DNA from: Paenibacillus polymyxa
Lineage (GTDB): Bacteria; Bacillota; Bacilli; Paenibacillales; Paenibacillaceae
Direction of reading: 5' to 3'
NCBI RefSeq assembly: GCF_015710975.1
Contig: NZ_CP049783.1
Span: 62,001 to 126,000 of the forward strand
DNA length: 64,000 nt
Under the pieces are notes generated by a model. That model saw nothing but the letters and a program-made list of their open reading frames with translations. It ran no database searches and was not told where the DNA came from. Below, piece after piece: positions 23,169 to 34,237 of the stretch. The position numbers and the translations under genes were made by a program. Each line of letters opens with the position of its first letter. Positions within the stretch are counted from its first letter, which is position 1.

Positions 23169-26100
23169 TTACATGAAGTCATAGCGCTTTGCGTTAAAGA
23201 CCATAGTTCCGTCCGCCTTGCATTCAATGTAGGCTAAACTATTTCCTAGCTTAGTGGCACCACCAGTAGATGAAAGTAAACTAATGTCTTTTGCTCTGAT
23301 TATAACATCTTTATCCTGAGATGTTATAAACACACCTTCATCACCTAATTTTAATGATCTCTCTTTACCTGTATTGCTTGCCCCGTAGATGAAATCAAAT
23401 GAGCCATTAGGCTTCTTAATCCAACCTATACCACTATTCTCAGTTGCTCCATCACCAAGCCCCATTTTACGATATGGAGTACTGGCATCCCCAGAACCTT
23501 CAAATCCATCTTCCATTTTAATTTTCTGGTTCTGGCTTGTATCGTACACATATACAGGCCAAGCCGTTGGATTAATAGTGTACTTACCAGATTGGGCAGA
23601 TGTTTCCCAATACAACAATCTTCCATCAGGAAGTTTCTTCTGTTCTCCCTGTGTGACCTTACCCGTAATCCATCTAGCCTTATTACCTTCAATAGTTATG
23701 TAATTAGACCAATCAGTAATGGCAGCATTTGTCAAAGTCGACAACCTACCCGCTGTCAGATCCGTGATCACACCGCTATCGCCTGCAAAAATATTAGCCG
23801 CCATTAGCTGCGCGTCGACCATCCCAGCACCAATAATGTTATAATTATTGAGAAAAAGATCACCGTTTAACGAATTCATCAACTTTGTTCCATCTGGTTT
23901 GGTAATCTCTACATTTTTAAATCTAGCTGAACCATCCATTCTAATTACTGCATTTGCTGTATTTTCGTCTGCGCTCCCCAGTCTCAACCCGTTCTGGTCG
24001 ATTACAACGATTCTATTTCCTGATCCAACTTGGAACTTACTATCGACAACAACTGAATCACTAATATCGGCTCCAACCATCCATACTTTACCGTAGTAAT
24101 CTATGTGGAACGGAGATGAACTCCATTGACCACTCCCCATTGACAAGCCCTCTTTATCGACGCGGAAAACTCTTTCACCTTCGCCAGCTTGAAAGTTGCC
24201 CTTCATAAACAAATCGCCATCGGGAGAGGTATAGAGTGTCTTTTCAAAAGTGCCATTACGATTGCGCTCTAGCTTAAAACCATCTACATTATCGAAGGTG
24301 AATCTATTCAAAATCTTATCATTTCCACATACATTCGGTTCTTCGAATCTATTAATTTGCATACCAAATCTATCTGGATCGGTACTCAGCAATCCAATAC
24401 GTTGAACTTCACGATGACAACGGTCAAAGATACTGAATTTTGGACCTCTTATATCTAAGAGTCCATCATTATCACCTAGATTCAAATTTACTCCAACTAT
24501 AAGTTTGCCCCATACATTATCAGCTACTATATGCGTTGGGGTGATCGCTGTCTTAAAAGAAAGACCGCCATCGTCTGTCAGGGCTATTATCCCGTTAGAC
24601 ATTCGAACAAACTTCAAATTATCGTTCGTATCAGTTAAAGTAATTCCTTTTCTATCGATGGTAACTGTTTGATTGTTGGCTATGTTGATCTCATTGGTAA
24701 TTTTATTTCTAAAGTTATCAATTTGTTTCGTTATGTCATTTGATTCAACAATAGCTTTATCATATCTGTACTTACTTGTGTCTACAGCTACAGATGTTCT
24801 ATTTGCATTCTCAAGTACCTTTTTAAGATCGGTAAATTCATCGGCAACATTTTTCACATTGGCAACAACAAGATTAACATTTGAGCCTTCATAATCGTAT
24901 TTAATCTCTGTGATTCTAGCAGTCAAGTTAAGTTCCATTGGTTCATACTTTACATTAACAAAGTCACCAAGATTTAATTTCTTCCAATCAAACTGAGCTT
25001 CTACAATTTCCATGAAATTTACAATGTCTAAGTCCATGCTTAGTTGAGGAACCTGTAATTCTTTAAACTTCTCTTGTGCTGCATTATATAAATCTTGCTC
25101 ATCTATGTATTTACTATCTGAAAATTCTTTTTCTATAATATAATCCTTTAGTTCATACAACTGCTCATTTGTAAAATTGACACTTTCACTTGTTTCGTGT
25201 TGAAGTGTACTAATTCTATTTTTCACATCTGTAATTTTATCTTCTATAGATTGTATTTCTTCTTTTTTTATTCTAATCTGGTTCTCTTTATTGTCGTAAT
25301 TGTACTTGTCTATAATTTTGTCGGCATTCCCTGAAGCTTCAAGTTCTTCAACAGAAATGAATGCTACTTGCATAAATACTTGAGTAGAACCACCGGATAC
25401 ATTCACCGTAGTATTGCTCTTATCTCTAAACTTATCTAATAAGACCCATTTGCCTGACTGAATAACTTTGTTTGAACCGTCAACACTCACACTCACACCG
25501 TTTGCATTATCAACCTTAATCATAACGGCATAACCTAGTCTGTTGTTTAACTCAAATGTTCGTGAGCTATTGCCACTATGTTGATACTTTTCAAAAAACA
25601 TTTTACCATCAAACTGTTGAGTAACTTGTAGTTCACCCAAAACGGAATTGTCATTCAACAACTTATTCAATTCTACATTAAGTTGATTTAACTGTTTTTC
25701 GTAACCTTGTCTTTCTTTTAGATAGCTGTCATACAAACCCTTTTTGGACTTCAACAAATCTGCATAATCAAGCAGAGCATGACAAAGCGAATCAGACATA
25801 AAGTAACTAGACTGAATAACATTTCTGTTTTTGTCTCGGTTAAAAGGATAAATCCAATAGGTGAAATCTTCGATATAGTTTTGCCCTGTTGGATTCACAT
25901 TTTGAATCCCCATATCATCTTGACCATATGCATATAATCGTGTGATAATTCCCTCTACGTTAGATATAACATTCATTGTTTTTAAATATTTATTCCAACT
26001 AAAGGTCAAGCCTAGATTGTTACCGAATAGTTCCGGCTTAATTAAATCGACTAGCCGTTTATCTGTATCGAATCTTACAATTGCATTATATGTATCTGCT

Positions 26101-26615
26101 ACAGTGTATATTGCGTCTAAAACATTTGTACTGTCGAAGGAAAATGTTCTATAAGTTAATTGAAAATCAGCATCAATTGTACCTATCTCCCATTTAGTAT
26201 CAGCCAACAAATCATCCATAACTCGTTTAGCATGATACGCTTCTTTATTATAACCACGGATTTTTTTATCTTTTAGCTCGAAAGTCAAAGAGTCGGCACG
26301 TACAGTTCTAGCATCACGTTCCTCAGTAGAATCATCGATAATATTATTAATCATAAACCATTCAGTTTTATGACCTTCGATAACTTTGATTAAATACTTT
26401 TCACGTAAGAGTTCAATATTCTTATTTTTCACTAAACGATGATTGATATCGATATGGAAAGGAAGGGATAATTCAATTGAAGATACTTGGTTTATCTTTG
26501 TTTCTTTACTGTCATTATAAGCTTCACTTAATTTACTTATAATTGTTCTATCTCGCTTACACAGAAAATATTGTGGTTGTATTGGTTTTAAGCTAAAATC
26601 TATTTCACCTATCAA
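23169..26615 (-). CDS. Tail-tip / tail-associated lysin-like baseplate protein
   Basis: 1148 residues. The N-terminal about 330 residues match the siphophage Tal fold (FSLKPIQPQYFLCKRDRTIISKLSEAYND, then SNVEGIITRLYAYGQDDMG, FTYWIYPFN). A coiled coil follows (ENQIRIKKEEIQSIEDKITDVKNRISTL), then DLGDFVNVKYEPMELNLTARITEIKYDYEGSNVNLVV and a beta-rich C-terminal half with repeated GDLF(M/L) units (SPDGDLFMKGN, SLNGDLFLNNY). Likely forms the fibre base that binds the host; no peptidase motif is certain. Follows the tape measure gene after a terminator. Confidence 0.8.
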   Translation of the reverse strand: MIGEIDFSLKPIQPQYFLCKRDRTIISKLSEAYNDSKETKINQVSSIELSLPFHIDINHRLVKNKNIELLREKYLIKVIEGHKTEWFMINNIIDDSTEERDARTVRADSLTFELKDKKIRGYNKEAYHAKRVMDDLLADTKWEIGTIDADFQLTYRTFSFDSTNVLDAIYTVADTYNAIVRFDTDKRLVDLIKPELFGNNLGLTFSWNKYLKTMNVISNVEGIITRLYAYGQDDMGIQNVNPTGQNYIEDFTYWIYPFNRDKNRNVIQSSYFMSDSLCHALLDYADLLKSKKGLYDSYLKERQGYEKQLNQLNVELNKLLNDNSVLGELQVTQQFDGKMFFEKYQHSGNSSRTFELNNRLGYAVMIKVDNANGVSVSVDGSNKVIQSGKWVLLDKFRDKSNTTVNVSGGSTQVFMQVAFISVEELEASGNADKIIDKYNYDNKENQIRIKKEEIQSIEDKITDVKNRISTLQHETSESVNFTNEQLYELKDYIIEKEFSDSKYIDEQDLYNAAQEKFKELQVPQLSMDLDIVNFMEIVEAQFDWKKLNLGDFVNVKYEPMELNLTARITEIKYDYEGSNVNLVVANVKNVADEFTDLKKVLENANRTSVAVDTSKYRYDKAIVESNDITKQIDNFRNKITNEINIANNQTVTIDRKGITLTDTNDNLKFVRMSNGIIALTDDGGLSFKTAITPTHIVADNVWGKLIVGVNLNLGDNDGLLDIRGPKFSIFDRCHREVQRIGLLSTDPDRFGMQINRFEEPNVCGNDKILNRFTFDNVDGFKLERNRNGTFEKTLYTSPDGDLFMKGNFQAGEGERVFRVDKEGLSMGSGQWSSSPFHIDYYGKVWMVGADISDSVVVDSKFQVGSGNRIVVIDQNGLRLGSADENTANAVIRMDGSARFKNVEITKPDGTKLMNSLNGDLFLNNYNIIGAGMVDAQLMAANIFAGDSGVITDLTAGRLSTLTNAAITDWSNYITIEGNKARWITGKVTQGEQKKLPDGRLLYWETSAQSGKYTINPTAWPVYVYDTSQNQKIKMEDGFEGSGDASTPYRKMGLGDGATENSGIGWIKKPNGSFDFIYGASNTGKERSLKLGDEGVFITSQDKDVIIRAKDISLLSSTGGATKLGNSLAYIECKADGTMVFNAKRYDFM
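24199..24233 (-). repeat. 35-bp patch identical to 13575-13609
   Basis: Encodes YTSPDGDLFMKG in a region with similar GDLF units, so this is likely the original copy. Confidence 0.9.
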
Positions 26616-26630
26616 TATATTAATCTCCTT

Positions 26631-26658
26631 AATATAAAAGAAGGGCTAAATTTAGCCC
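26631..26658 (-). terminator. Terminator between tape measure and tail-tip genes
   Basis: Perfect palindrome GGGCTAAATTTAGCCC, then TTCTTTTAT on the minus strand, 10 bp after the tape measure stop. Confidence 0.75.
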
Positions 26659-26667
26659 CCCAATTTC

Positions 26668-29600
26668 TTACTTTATATTTATGTCAAATCCATTACGTTT
26701 TAATTCTCTCATTAAAGTTTGAACATTATCTTTCATTGCTCTCTTATCACTGGAACCCTGCAAAGTAATTTCTGCATGATAATTATTTGTGATTCTGGAA
26801 TCTGAATTATTGTTCGTTACAGGTGTAACCTTCGAAACATCAAATCCACCACTTATTTTATCAACGATACTGCGCGTAACATCCACAACTTTAATCAGAT
26901 TAGCCGTATCGCTCTTATTAAGTATCAATTCCTTCTCATGAGCCAACAGGAACATGCCTTTACCGCCCATGTTATCGGGTGTCTTACCACCAGTTTCGGC
27001 ACTAAATACTTTCTGTTTAACCAGATAGTCGTAGTTTCCATCTGGAAATCCCCATCTTGAGCGCATTGCATCATTTTCAGCTTTAAGAGACTGAAATTGT
27101 GCTTGAAGACTTTTAATTTTATTGTTATCTGGTTTCTTTTCGCGCTGTAACTGTGTAACTTGTCTAGAGATTGATTCGGCTTGTTGTTTGTTTGAAAGGT
27201 ATTTCTGCCAATCTCCTTTTTGGTCGCTATTGCCCTTGCCATTTCCTGAACCATTTCCAATGCCTACACCTGAACCACTGCCTTTACCACCATTATCTAA
27301 ATTCAAGAAATCATCAAGCTTGCTTTGATCCATAGTCAAACTATCACGCATATTCTGCATTTGTTTAGCTGTCTCGGTTGCTTGATCTTGAAGGAACGTA
27401 AAGAAATTAGAATACTCGCCTTTCAGTTCGTCTATGGTTGATTTAACTTTTGTCTTATCGTCTGACATAAGATTTTGCTTCATTCTGTAGTACCGTTGCT
27501 CATCTTCAAGGATATCGTCAAATTTACGCTCAGTTAAATCTTTTTCTCTCTCAATATTGTCCGTTATTGCATCGTGCGCTTTATCTTCAGCGTCTTTGGA
27601 TTTATCAAGATATTTCTTACGGTCTTCAAGTTGGTCGCTCAGGTTTTCTTGACGTAGTTCGCGTTCACGATCTAATTTAAACTTGTCGATTTCCTCATTT
27701 TTAGCATCAATTTGTTCCTGTAAATCTTTTCGTCTAGCTTTAGCTTCGAATGAGTTATCTAGTAATTCCTTATTAAATCTATCCTGTAACTTCTGACGTT
27801 CATCAAGTTTCTTCTTTAATTCCTTTTCATAGTCGTCTGCTTCGTCAGAACGATTCATCGCTTTGATTCGGGCATTAATCATATCCTCAAAACGCTTTGC
27901 TTCATCGTCTATATTTTTTGTTGCCTGATCGTGACGCTTATCCTCAGCTTCTTTTTGTTTATCGATAGCCTTTAGAGCAATATCTTTTTGCTCTTCAACT
28001 TGTTTCTTATAATCCTCGATAATCTTATCGGCTGCATCAGATTTGATTCTTCTGATTGCGTTCTGGTACTCAAGAAGTTTCAGATTCAATTCTTCTTGTT
28101 GTTTTATGTATTCTTCCTTATTTTTAGCAGATAATTTTTCACTGACAATCATCTTGTCTAAATCAGCAATTGTTTTTCTGGTAATATTGCTTTGTTGATT
28201 ATATAGAGAAATCTGTTTCTGCAATACCTTCTGATATTCTGGCGAATGTTCATCTAACGCTTCGAGTTGGGCATTTGTAACCTCTAATTCTCTACCGAGT
28301 TTCTCAACTTTTTCACTACTTTCGCCCAAATTACTATTGAATACAGCCACACGTTTTTCTTGAATACTATTGTCGAACTCTGCAATTTTGGCGTTATTAT
28401 CTCTAATTTGCTTCTCGAATTCACCAGCAGTTATTTGCTTAGATGCTACCATCTTCTTCAATGACTCATTCTGCTTACGAACCTCATCTTGTTGCTTTGT
28501 CATGTAGCTTATTTGAGACATTTCTTCTTTACGCCATTTACTGGACGTTTCCGAATACATAGACTGCTTTGACTGAGAGATAGCGATTAAGTTATCTATA
28601 TTATCTAGTTTATTTTGAGATTCAGTAATATAGTCATTAATCCAATTTACTCTATTTTGATATTGCTTTTCATCTAGTTCTGAATATGTTTTCTGTGCAT
28701 CTTCCTTAGCCTTTGCCATATCAGAAGCAGAAGGGAGCGAATATTTGTTTTTAGATTTACCGCTAAACACACTAGAACTATCACCGTCATAATATCGAAG
28801 AACATTGCCAACATAATTCGTATCACCATAGACTTTACTACCAGTTTTCTGCTTTTGCATAGCAGAGAACTTCTTCATGTTCTCTACACTGTAGCCACCA
28901 TTTTTATTGAAATATTCCAATATTCCTGGTCCCATATTATACATAGCTAGAGCAACGTCTACGTTACCTGTTTGATTGAGATATTTAGCAAACATAGCAG
29001 TTCCAGTTTTAATACTGCTTTCAACATTAGTGTTTTTACCAAGGCTGCTAACCTGCATTACATTTTTAATACCATTAGCGCCATTACCTGACTCTTGTTG
29101 AATGATCGCCTTAATTAACGCAGGGTCTACACCATTAGCTCCAGCATATTTGTTTATTAAGTCAGCGTTTTTCCCTGTGACCTTAGTAGACGAAGAAGTA
29201 GTGGGAGCTTGAATATCTGGAATAGCATTAGCACCGGGGATACGTCTGGCACCACTGTACCTATCTGCCCAGTATTTAGTGTTCAGATTCCCTTGCTTTA
29301 GTCCAGAATCACCCATCTGCATAAAGTTACCGTCACCCATGTAGAAACCGACATGTGAATTGGCTTTACCTTTGACAGTGTTAAAGAATACAAGGTCACC
29401 TTTTTGTAAATCCTTTTTATTGGTCACGGCTTGACCTTGTTTTACTTGCTCCTGCGTAGTTCGAGGAAGTTTGATATCAAGGAATTGTTTAAACATCTGT
29501 TGAACGAATAGAGAACAATCGGATACAGCGGTAGCAGTGAACTGGTCATAACTAACATTAGATTTAGCCGCTTGACTATACTTGAACGTTTTGGAAGAAG

Positions 29601-32600
29601 ACAATGAAAGAGCTTCAGAAACCATTGAATCCAAACCAGTACCGCCTTTAGTAGTGGTAGTCACTTTTGTAGATACCAGTTTTGATGGATCAGCAATACC
29701 TTCCTTGAGTAGATTCTTTCGTTGTTCTATTAATTTGTTTTCTTGCTCAAGTGATTTACGGTATGCCGCAGACCCTTTACGCATTCTAGTTCGTTTATTT
29801 TCCAAATCGTCCTGTGCAGCAGCGACAGCTTTAAGTTTCTTCTGTGTTTCGGTTAAGATTTCATTAGTTTCTGACAAAGAATCGTTGTATTGGTCATTCT
29901 TCTTGGTGGCTTCTTTACTGACTCCTAAATCGGGGTCAGAGTAAATACCCAACATCTCTTTAGCAATCTTAGACTTCTCTTCAAGAGCAGATGTGAATTT
30001 ATCTAATTCAGCTCTTTGTTCCTCTAAAGCCTTTGTTCGGAAAGTTGTTAATCCTTGACCTTCAGGTATTTGCTGATTCTTTGGAAGTAGCCCATTCAGA
30101 GCATCCCTAATACCATCTGTAATAGGTAGCTTACTTTTTGCTATTTCCTCATCAATCTTAGCAAGAGCTTTTTTGGCATCAGCTAAATCTTTTATGCTAT
30201 TAAGTTCAAGTCCATAAGCTTTAATATTACTAATAACAGAATTGACGTTATTGATCTCTCTCTGTTTTTCACTTTCTAATGCTTGTTTGACCATCAGAAT
30301 TTGAGCTTGTCTTAAATCCTCAATTGCTTTAGATTCTAGCACATATCCATCTTTGACCTTCTTAACACTCGCAGCCAATTGTGGGTTCTTCTTAATCAAT
30401 TCTGCGACCGTTTCAGCACTTAGGTAGCCATTTTTCTGTTGGTCATACATGACTTGATTCAAAGATTTAAGTTCAGATGCAGAGTCATCTAATGTCTTGT
30501 TTAACTTTTCCCTAGATTCAGTAGCATCATCTGTAGCATTAGCCAATTTATTCGAAACACCAGCTAATTGATCGGTAGCATCAATATTAGCTGTATATTT
30601 TTGATACGCTTCATCCATTTCGCCAGTAAGTTTGTTCTGACTAATCGTTAAAGTTTCAACTTCTTTTTCAGCACTAGCTATCATCTGGTAATAGCCTTGA
30701 ATAGTTTCAGGCGTTTTTGCGAACGATCCCATAATCGAATTATCGTTCAATAAAGTATTCAAATCTTTTTTATAATTAGCTAACTTACTTTTTGCTGTTT
30801 TAAGAAGTTCATCATTATTATTTTTCGCAGACTTTTTCTTTTCATAATCTACCCTTGAACTTTCAACATTAGCTTCTATTTCAGCCTGCTTCTTTTTCTT
30901 TAATAGTTCGATTTCATACTTGATTGCTTCTTCGCTAAAATTTGCCGCTTTTAATCTTTTCAAGCCATCTTCTTCAATTGTAATTCCAACAGCTTTATAC
31001 ATCTCTTCTAGTTGCTTTTGGGCATTTGCTTGTTGTTGGGCAGATAGAGTACCAGAATCGACTATTTTCTTATACTTCTGAATAGCATTAGTCAGTTTAG
31101 GCAGGAAATCAATTTGTCGTTTATATTGACTTATTTGTCGCTCTCTAGCTTCAATATTATCATTTATCTGTTGTGTCTCATCGCGTTGCGCTTTTTCTGC
31201 TGTACCCAATCCAAATGCCAATGAAGCTAATAGCCCTATTGCAAGTGATATACCAGCAGTTGCCACAGCCGTAGTAATAGCAGCTCTAGCCGCAGCAGCA
31301 GTTTGTTGATTGATTGCAACTGTTGTGAGTTCGGTTGCCACAGTTCTTCCAGCTTCAGCACTGGCGGCGGCTTTAGAATTTACCGCATTTGCAGCGGTTG
31401 CTACAGAATTGGCTGTCACTGCTGCTGTTTCTGTATTTGTAACAGAAACTAATCCCGATCTAATACCTCTTACAACGGTTAGCGAATCTATAACTGTTTT
31501 GATTGGTGATTTTAAAGTAAGAAACGCTGCACCTAATGCAACAACAGCAGTCGATACACCGAATACACTTGAAGGTATCTTTGTTAAACCAATAAATAAT
31601 TGGTCTGTGATATCGAGTACACTCTTAATCATGGTACGCAATCCATCATTACCAGCAGTATTGAATATATCAATGAAAGAGGTTTTTACTTGTGATGCTT
31701 TACGAGAAATAGTGTCCATCTGTGTAGTCAAATATTCCAAAGTTGAACCAGTTGAACCAATAGAATATGCCGTACCAAGTAAAATATCACCCGGATTTAA
31801 TGAAGCGGCTAATTTAGCATATTGATAAACACCACGAGAAATAGCAGCGTATGATTGTGTTAAATCATAGTTTTTATCAATGACTGCAATGGACAGATCT
31901 AGTAAGATGTCTTCAGCTTTGCGCCATTGTTCAACACCGTTTACAACGTCTTTAGTTTTGACACCTAATTTTTCAATCTCTGAAACGGCTTTACCTGTAC
32001 GAATAGTACCCAATACTGTCTTCCACATGTTACCTAGATTTTCACCAGATAATGCGGTGTTACGCATACCCGATGAAATCAAACCGTTCATGAAATCAAA
32101 ACTAACGCCTGTTTCTTGAGCAATTTTACCTGTGCGCTCAAATGCTGCGCCTAAGTCTCTAGCAGGAGCCATAGTTTCGTGCGCTACCTTACTCCAAGAA
32201 TCAAGGATTCGACCACCATACAGTTGTGCATCATTTGTATTCTTAAGTTGCACACCATATTGAGCTAGCACCGATTCCATTGATTTTGTGGCATCTTCAA
32301 GACTCACCAAGTCAACAGTAGACAACATGGTAGATTGGCGAACTAGCGTCTGAACAACACCAACATCTTTATACATACGACCCCAGAGACGTGCAGACTC
32401 AATTACATCGTTAATGGCAGCGCCTTGATCGTGTGCGGTTTGGATGAATTGTCTGGATTGGTCATTGACCTTTTGCATATCCAAAGCACCATGTTGCAGA
32501 CCTTTAAAATAATCTTCATTAGTTTGAATATAGCCAGCCATCTTAGTTTCAATGTCAACCATACCTTTGAAACCTTCTGAAATAGAAGAAAATACAGTCC

Positions 32601-33708
32601 CATATAATGCACCAGCAATTAGATGTGCTCCAATTGACTTGAATGCATGGCTAACCTTATCACCAAATGACTGAACTTGTGTGCTTGCAGTTTTAGCGGA
32701 AGATTCTAAATCTCTGAATCCTTGCTGAATCTGCTTAATTTTATTTTTCAGATTGGAATCATTGATATCTAATTTGGAAGCATTATTTAAAAGAGAAGTC
32801 AAATCAACTTGATTAACTGTTGACCCATATTTAGTATTTAAACGTTTAGCGCTTGCTTCGGCTTGTTGTTTAAACTCATTCAGATTTTGAAGTTTCTTTT
32901 GATTTGCACTCGTTTCAGCTATTTCTTGTTGGCGTAGGTTTCGAGTCCACCAATCAGCATATTCTTTTCTTGATTGTTGATTTTTTAACTCGGCGGCTCT
33001 TTGTAATTCAGCATTCTTTTGAACGCTTTGCTGTTGATTGGTGGATAGTTGTCTTTCTGAATCTCTAACTCGCTCCATGGACTTGATGCGTCCATTGTAC
33101 ATTTGATTAACTAAAGATTCTTGATCCTTTAGGACTTTGGCATGATTAATTATTTCATCATATTTTTTTACAATCCCGTTTTGATCAATATTTGCTGTAA
33201 CTTTTTGTCCAGTTTCTTTGTTCTCATATGTATTTTTATATCCTACAACTTGCCCTTTGCCATTCTTGATTGCTTTTTCAGTAGCTAGGTTATACCCTTT
33301 TAGTTCTGATTCTAATTGTTTGATTGACTTTCTTTTCTTATCATAAGCTTCAGTCTCTTGCTGTAATTTCTGCCTATGTTCATCAACAATTTTATTCGAC
33401 TTCGTAATAACAGAGTTATCTGCTAATCGTTGCTGAGTTACCTTTTCAATGGTTCCATCTAATCGTTTATATGTAGTAGTGGATTCGTTTACTACTTTAT
33501 TCTGTTGTTCCATCGCTACATTCAATTTGTTTGCAGCGGCAACAAAGCTATTCATAGACTTAACGAAACTTTGATCTATATTTATCTTCACATTTAACTT
33601 TTGTAAAGACGGATGATTCGCCAATGCCTTTAGTTTTTCATTTACGGATTTTAAACTAGTACCGACATTTAAGTCGGCAGTCACTAATATTTTTAACATG
33701 TCATTCAT
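26668..33708 (-). CDS. Tape measure protein with NlpC/P60 and transglycosylase domains
   Basis: 2346 residues from ATG 33708 (the frame opens at GTG 33723, where the purine-rich AAGGAA is too close). N-terminal coiled coil; TMP core around residues 350-760; a hydrophobic Ala-rich patch near 830; long coiled coils. A NlpC/P60 domain has its Cys in SDCSLFVQQMF (about residue 1397) and His in NSHVGFYMGDG; a lytic transglycosylase follows with Glu in IIQQESGNG (about 1539) and ALAMYNMGPG. The C-terminal third is charged coiled coil. Size and domain pair resemble SPbeta YomI. Sets tail length and opens the wall at DNA entry. Confidence 0.93.
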   Translation of the reverse strand: MNDMLKILVTADLNVGTSLKSVNEKLKALANHPSLQKLNVKINIDQSFVKSMNSFVAAANKLNVAMEQQNKVVNESTTTYKRLDGTIEKVTQQRLADNSVITKSNKIVDEHRQKLQQETEAYDKKRKSIKQLESELKGYNLATEKAIKNGKGQVVGYKNTYENKETGQKVTANIDQNGIVKKYDEIINHAKVLKDQESLVNQMYNGRIKSMERVRDSERQLSTNQQQSVQKNAELQRAAELKNQQSRKEYADWWTRNLRQQEIAETSANQKKLQNLNEFKQQAEASAKRLNTKYGSTVNQVDLTSLLNNASKLDINDSNLKNKIKQIQQGFRDLESSAKTASTQVQSFGDKVSHAFKSIGAHLIAGALYGTVFSSISEGFKGMVDIETKMAGYIQTNEDYFKGLQHGALDMQKVNDQSRQFIQTAHDQGAAINDVIESARLWGRMYKDVGVVQTLVRQSTMLSTVDLVSLEDATKSMESVLAQYGVQLKNTNDAQLYGGRILDSWSKVAHETMAPARDLGAAFERTGKIAQETGVSFDFMNGLISSGMRNTALSGENLGNMWKTVLGTIRTGKAVSEIEKLGVKTKDVVNGVEQWRKAEDILLDLSIAVIDKNYDLTQSYAAISRGVYQYAKLAASLNPGDILLGTAYSIGSTGSTLEYLTTQMDTISRKASQVKTSFIDIFNTAGNDGLRTMIKSVLDITDQLFIGLTKIPSSVFGVSTAVVALGAAFLTLKSPIKTVIDSLTVVRGIRSGLVSVTNTETAAVTANSVATAANAVNSKAAASAEAGRTVATELTTVAINQQTAAAARAAITTAVATAGISLAIGLLASLAFGLGTAEKAQRDETQQINDNIEARERQISQYKRQIDFLPKLTNAIQKYKKIVDSGTLSAQQQANAQKQLEEMYKAVGITIEEDGLKRLKAANFSEEAIKYEIELLKKKKQAEIEANVESSRVDYEKKKSAKNNNDELLKTAKSKLANYKKDLNTLLNDNSIMGSFAKTPETIQGYYQMIASAEKEVETLTISQNKLTGEMDEAYQKYTANIDATDQLAGVSNKLANATDDATESREKLNKTLDDSASELKSLNQVMYDQQKNGYLSAETVAELIKKNPQLAASVKKVKDGYVLESKAIEDLRQAQILMVKQALESEKQREINNVNSVISNIKAYGLELNSIKDLADAKKALAKIDEEIAKSKLPITDGIRDALNGLLPKNQQIPEGQGLTTFRTKALEEQRAELDKFTSALEEKSKIAKEMLGIYSDPDLGVSKEATKKNDQYNDSLSETNEILTETQKKLKAVAAAQDDLENKRTRMRKGSAAYRKSLEQENKLIEQRKNLLKEGIADPSKLVSTKVTTTTKGGTGLDSMVSEALSLSSSKTFKYSQAAKSNVSYDQFTATAVSDCSLFVQQMFKQFLDIKLPRTTQEQVKQGQAVTNKKDLQKGDLVFFNTVKGKANSHVGFYMGDGNFMQMGDSGLKQGNLNTKYWADRYSGARRIPGANAIPDIQAPTTSSSTKVTGKNADLINKYAGANGVDPALIKAIIQQESGNGANGIKNVMQVSSLGKNTNVESSIKTGTAMFAKYLNQTGNVDVALAMYNMGPGILEYFNKNGGYSVENMKKFSAMQKQKTGSKVYGDTNYVGNVLRYYDGDSSSVFSGKSKNKYSLPSASDMAKAKEDAQKTYSELDEKQYQNRVNWINDYITESQNKLDNIDNLIAISQSKQSMYSETSSKWRKEEMSQISYMTKQQDEVRKQNESLKKMVASKQITAGEFEKQIRDNNAKIAEFDNSIQEKRVAVFNSNLGESSEKVEKLGRELEVTNAQLEALDEHSPEYQKVLQKQISLYNQQSNITRKTIADLDKMIVSEKLSAKNKEEYIKQQEELNLKLLEYQNAIRRIKSDAADKIIEDYKKQVEEQKDIALKAIDKQKEAEDKRHDQATKNIDDEAKRFEDMINARIKAMNRSDEADDYEKELKKKLDERQKLQDRFNKELLDNSFEAKARRKDLQEQIDAKNEEIDKFKLDRERELRQENLSDQLEDRKKYLDKSKDAEDKAHDAITDNIEREKDLTERKFDDILEDEQRYYRMKQNLMSDDKTKVKSTIDELKGEYSNFFTFLQDQATETAKQMQNMRDSLTMDQSKLDDFLNLDNGGKGSGSGVGIGNGSGNGKGNSDQKGDWQKYLSNKQQAESISRQVTQLQREKKPDNNKIKSLQAQFQSLKAENDAMRSRWGFPDGNYDYLVKQKVFSAETGGKTPDNMGGKGMFLLAHEKELILNKSDTANLIKVVDVTRSIVDKISGGFDVSKVTPVTNNNSDSRITNNYHAEITLQGSSDKRAMKDNVQTLMRELKRNGFDINIK

Positions 33709-33753
33709 AAGTTCTTGAATCACTTCCTTTTTATACTTTGCACTGAAAATTAA

Positions 33754-33787
33754 AATAAAAAAAAGAAGAGACTCAATATCTCTTCTT
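33754..33787 (-). terminator. Strong terminator directly before the tape measure gene
   Basis: AAGAAGAGA, 7-nt loop, TCTCTTCTT and a run of eight T on the minus strand, between the minor tail gene and the tape measure start. No clear vegetative promoter is seen in the 46 bp that follow. Confidence 0.85.
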
Positions 33788-33802
33788 AATTATCTTTCCT
33801 AT

Positions 33803-34237
33803 TTATTTCACTTCGACATTCAAACCCTGTCTAACTAACCCCTTATGTAGAGCAGCTACATGAGCATTTGTATTACGTAGTTCCTCAGCAGTTTTTTCTA
33901 CGAATGGACGAGGACGACCAGAATAAGCGAACTCATGATCATATCCAGCCCCTGTCTCGACAACCTGTCCAACATTCTTATCGCCATCCATACGTCTACT
34001 TTCAATTGAGACAGTATCGTTACCTATCATATTTACTACAATGTTTTCATCGTCAGTCAAACCACCATGTTCTTTCTGTCGTTCATACATTGTAGGAGTG
34101 TATACATTATAGACTTCTTCCTGAACTTTCTCCTTCATTGTTTCCCTGACACTTTGTGCCACTTCAACTAGTAGAGATGCAGCGATTTTTTGCTTTATTA
34201 GCTTCTCAAGTTCTTTAAAGTTATTCGCTGTCGCCAT
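33803..34237 (-). CDS. Minor tail / tail completion protein
   Basis: 144 residues from ATG 34237 (GAGG 8-9 nt before); a longer frame to 34315 lies inside the preceding gene. Contains RETMKEKVQEEVYNVYTPTMYERQKEHGGLTD, VETGAGYDHEFAYSGRPRPFVEKTAEELRN, the look of HK97 gp10-type proteins (R-x-RPF near the end). Placed just before the tape measure. It overlaps its upstream neighbour by 17 bp. Confidence 0.65.
   Translation of the reverse strand: MATANNFKELEKLIKQKIAASLLVEVAQSVRETMKEKVQEEVYNVYTPTMYERQKEHGGLTDDENIVVNMIGNDTVSIESRRMDGDKNVGQVVETGAGYDHEFAYSGRPRPFVEKTAEELRNTNAHVAALHKGLVRQGLNVEVK

Noticed and set aside
26925..27260. 111-residue frame in the tape measure gene
   Set aside because: Same-strand out-of-frame shadow without ribosome site.
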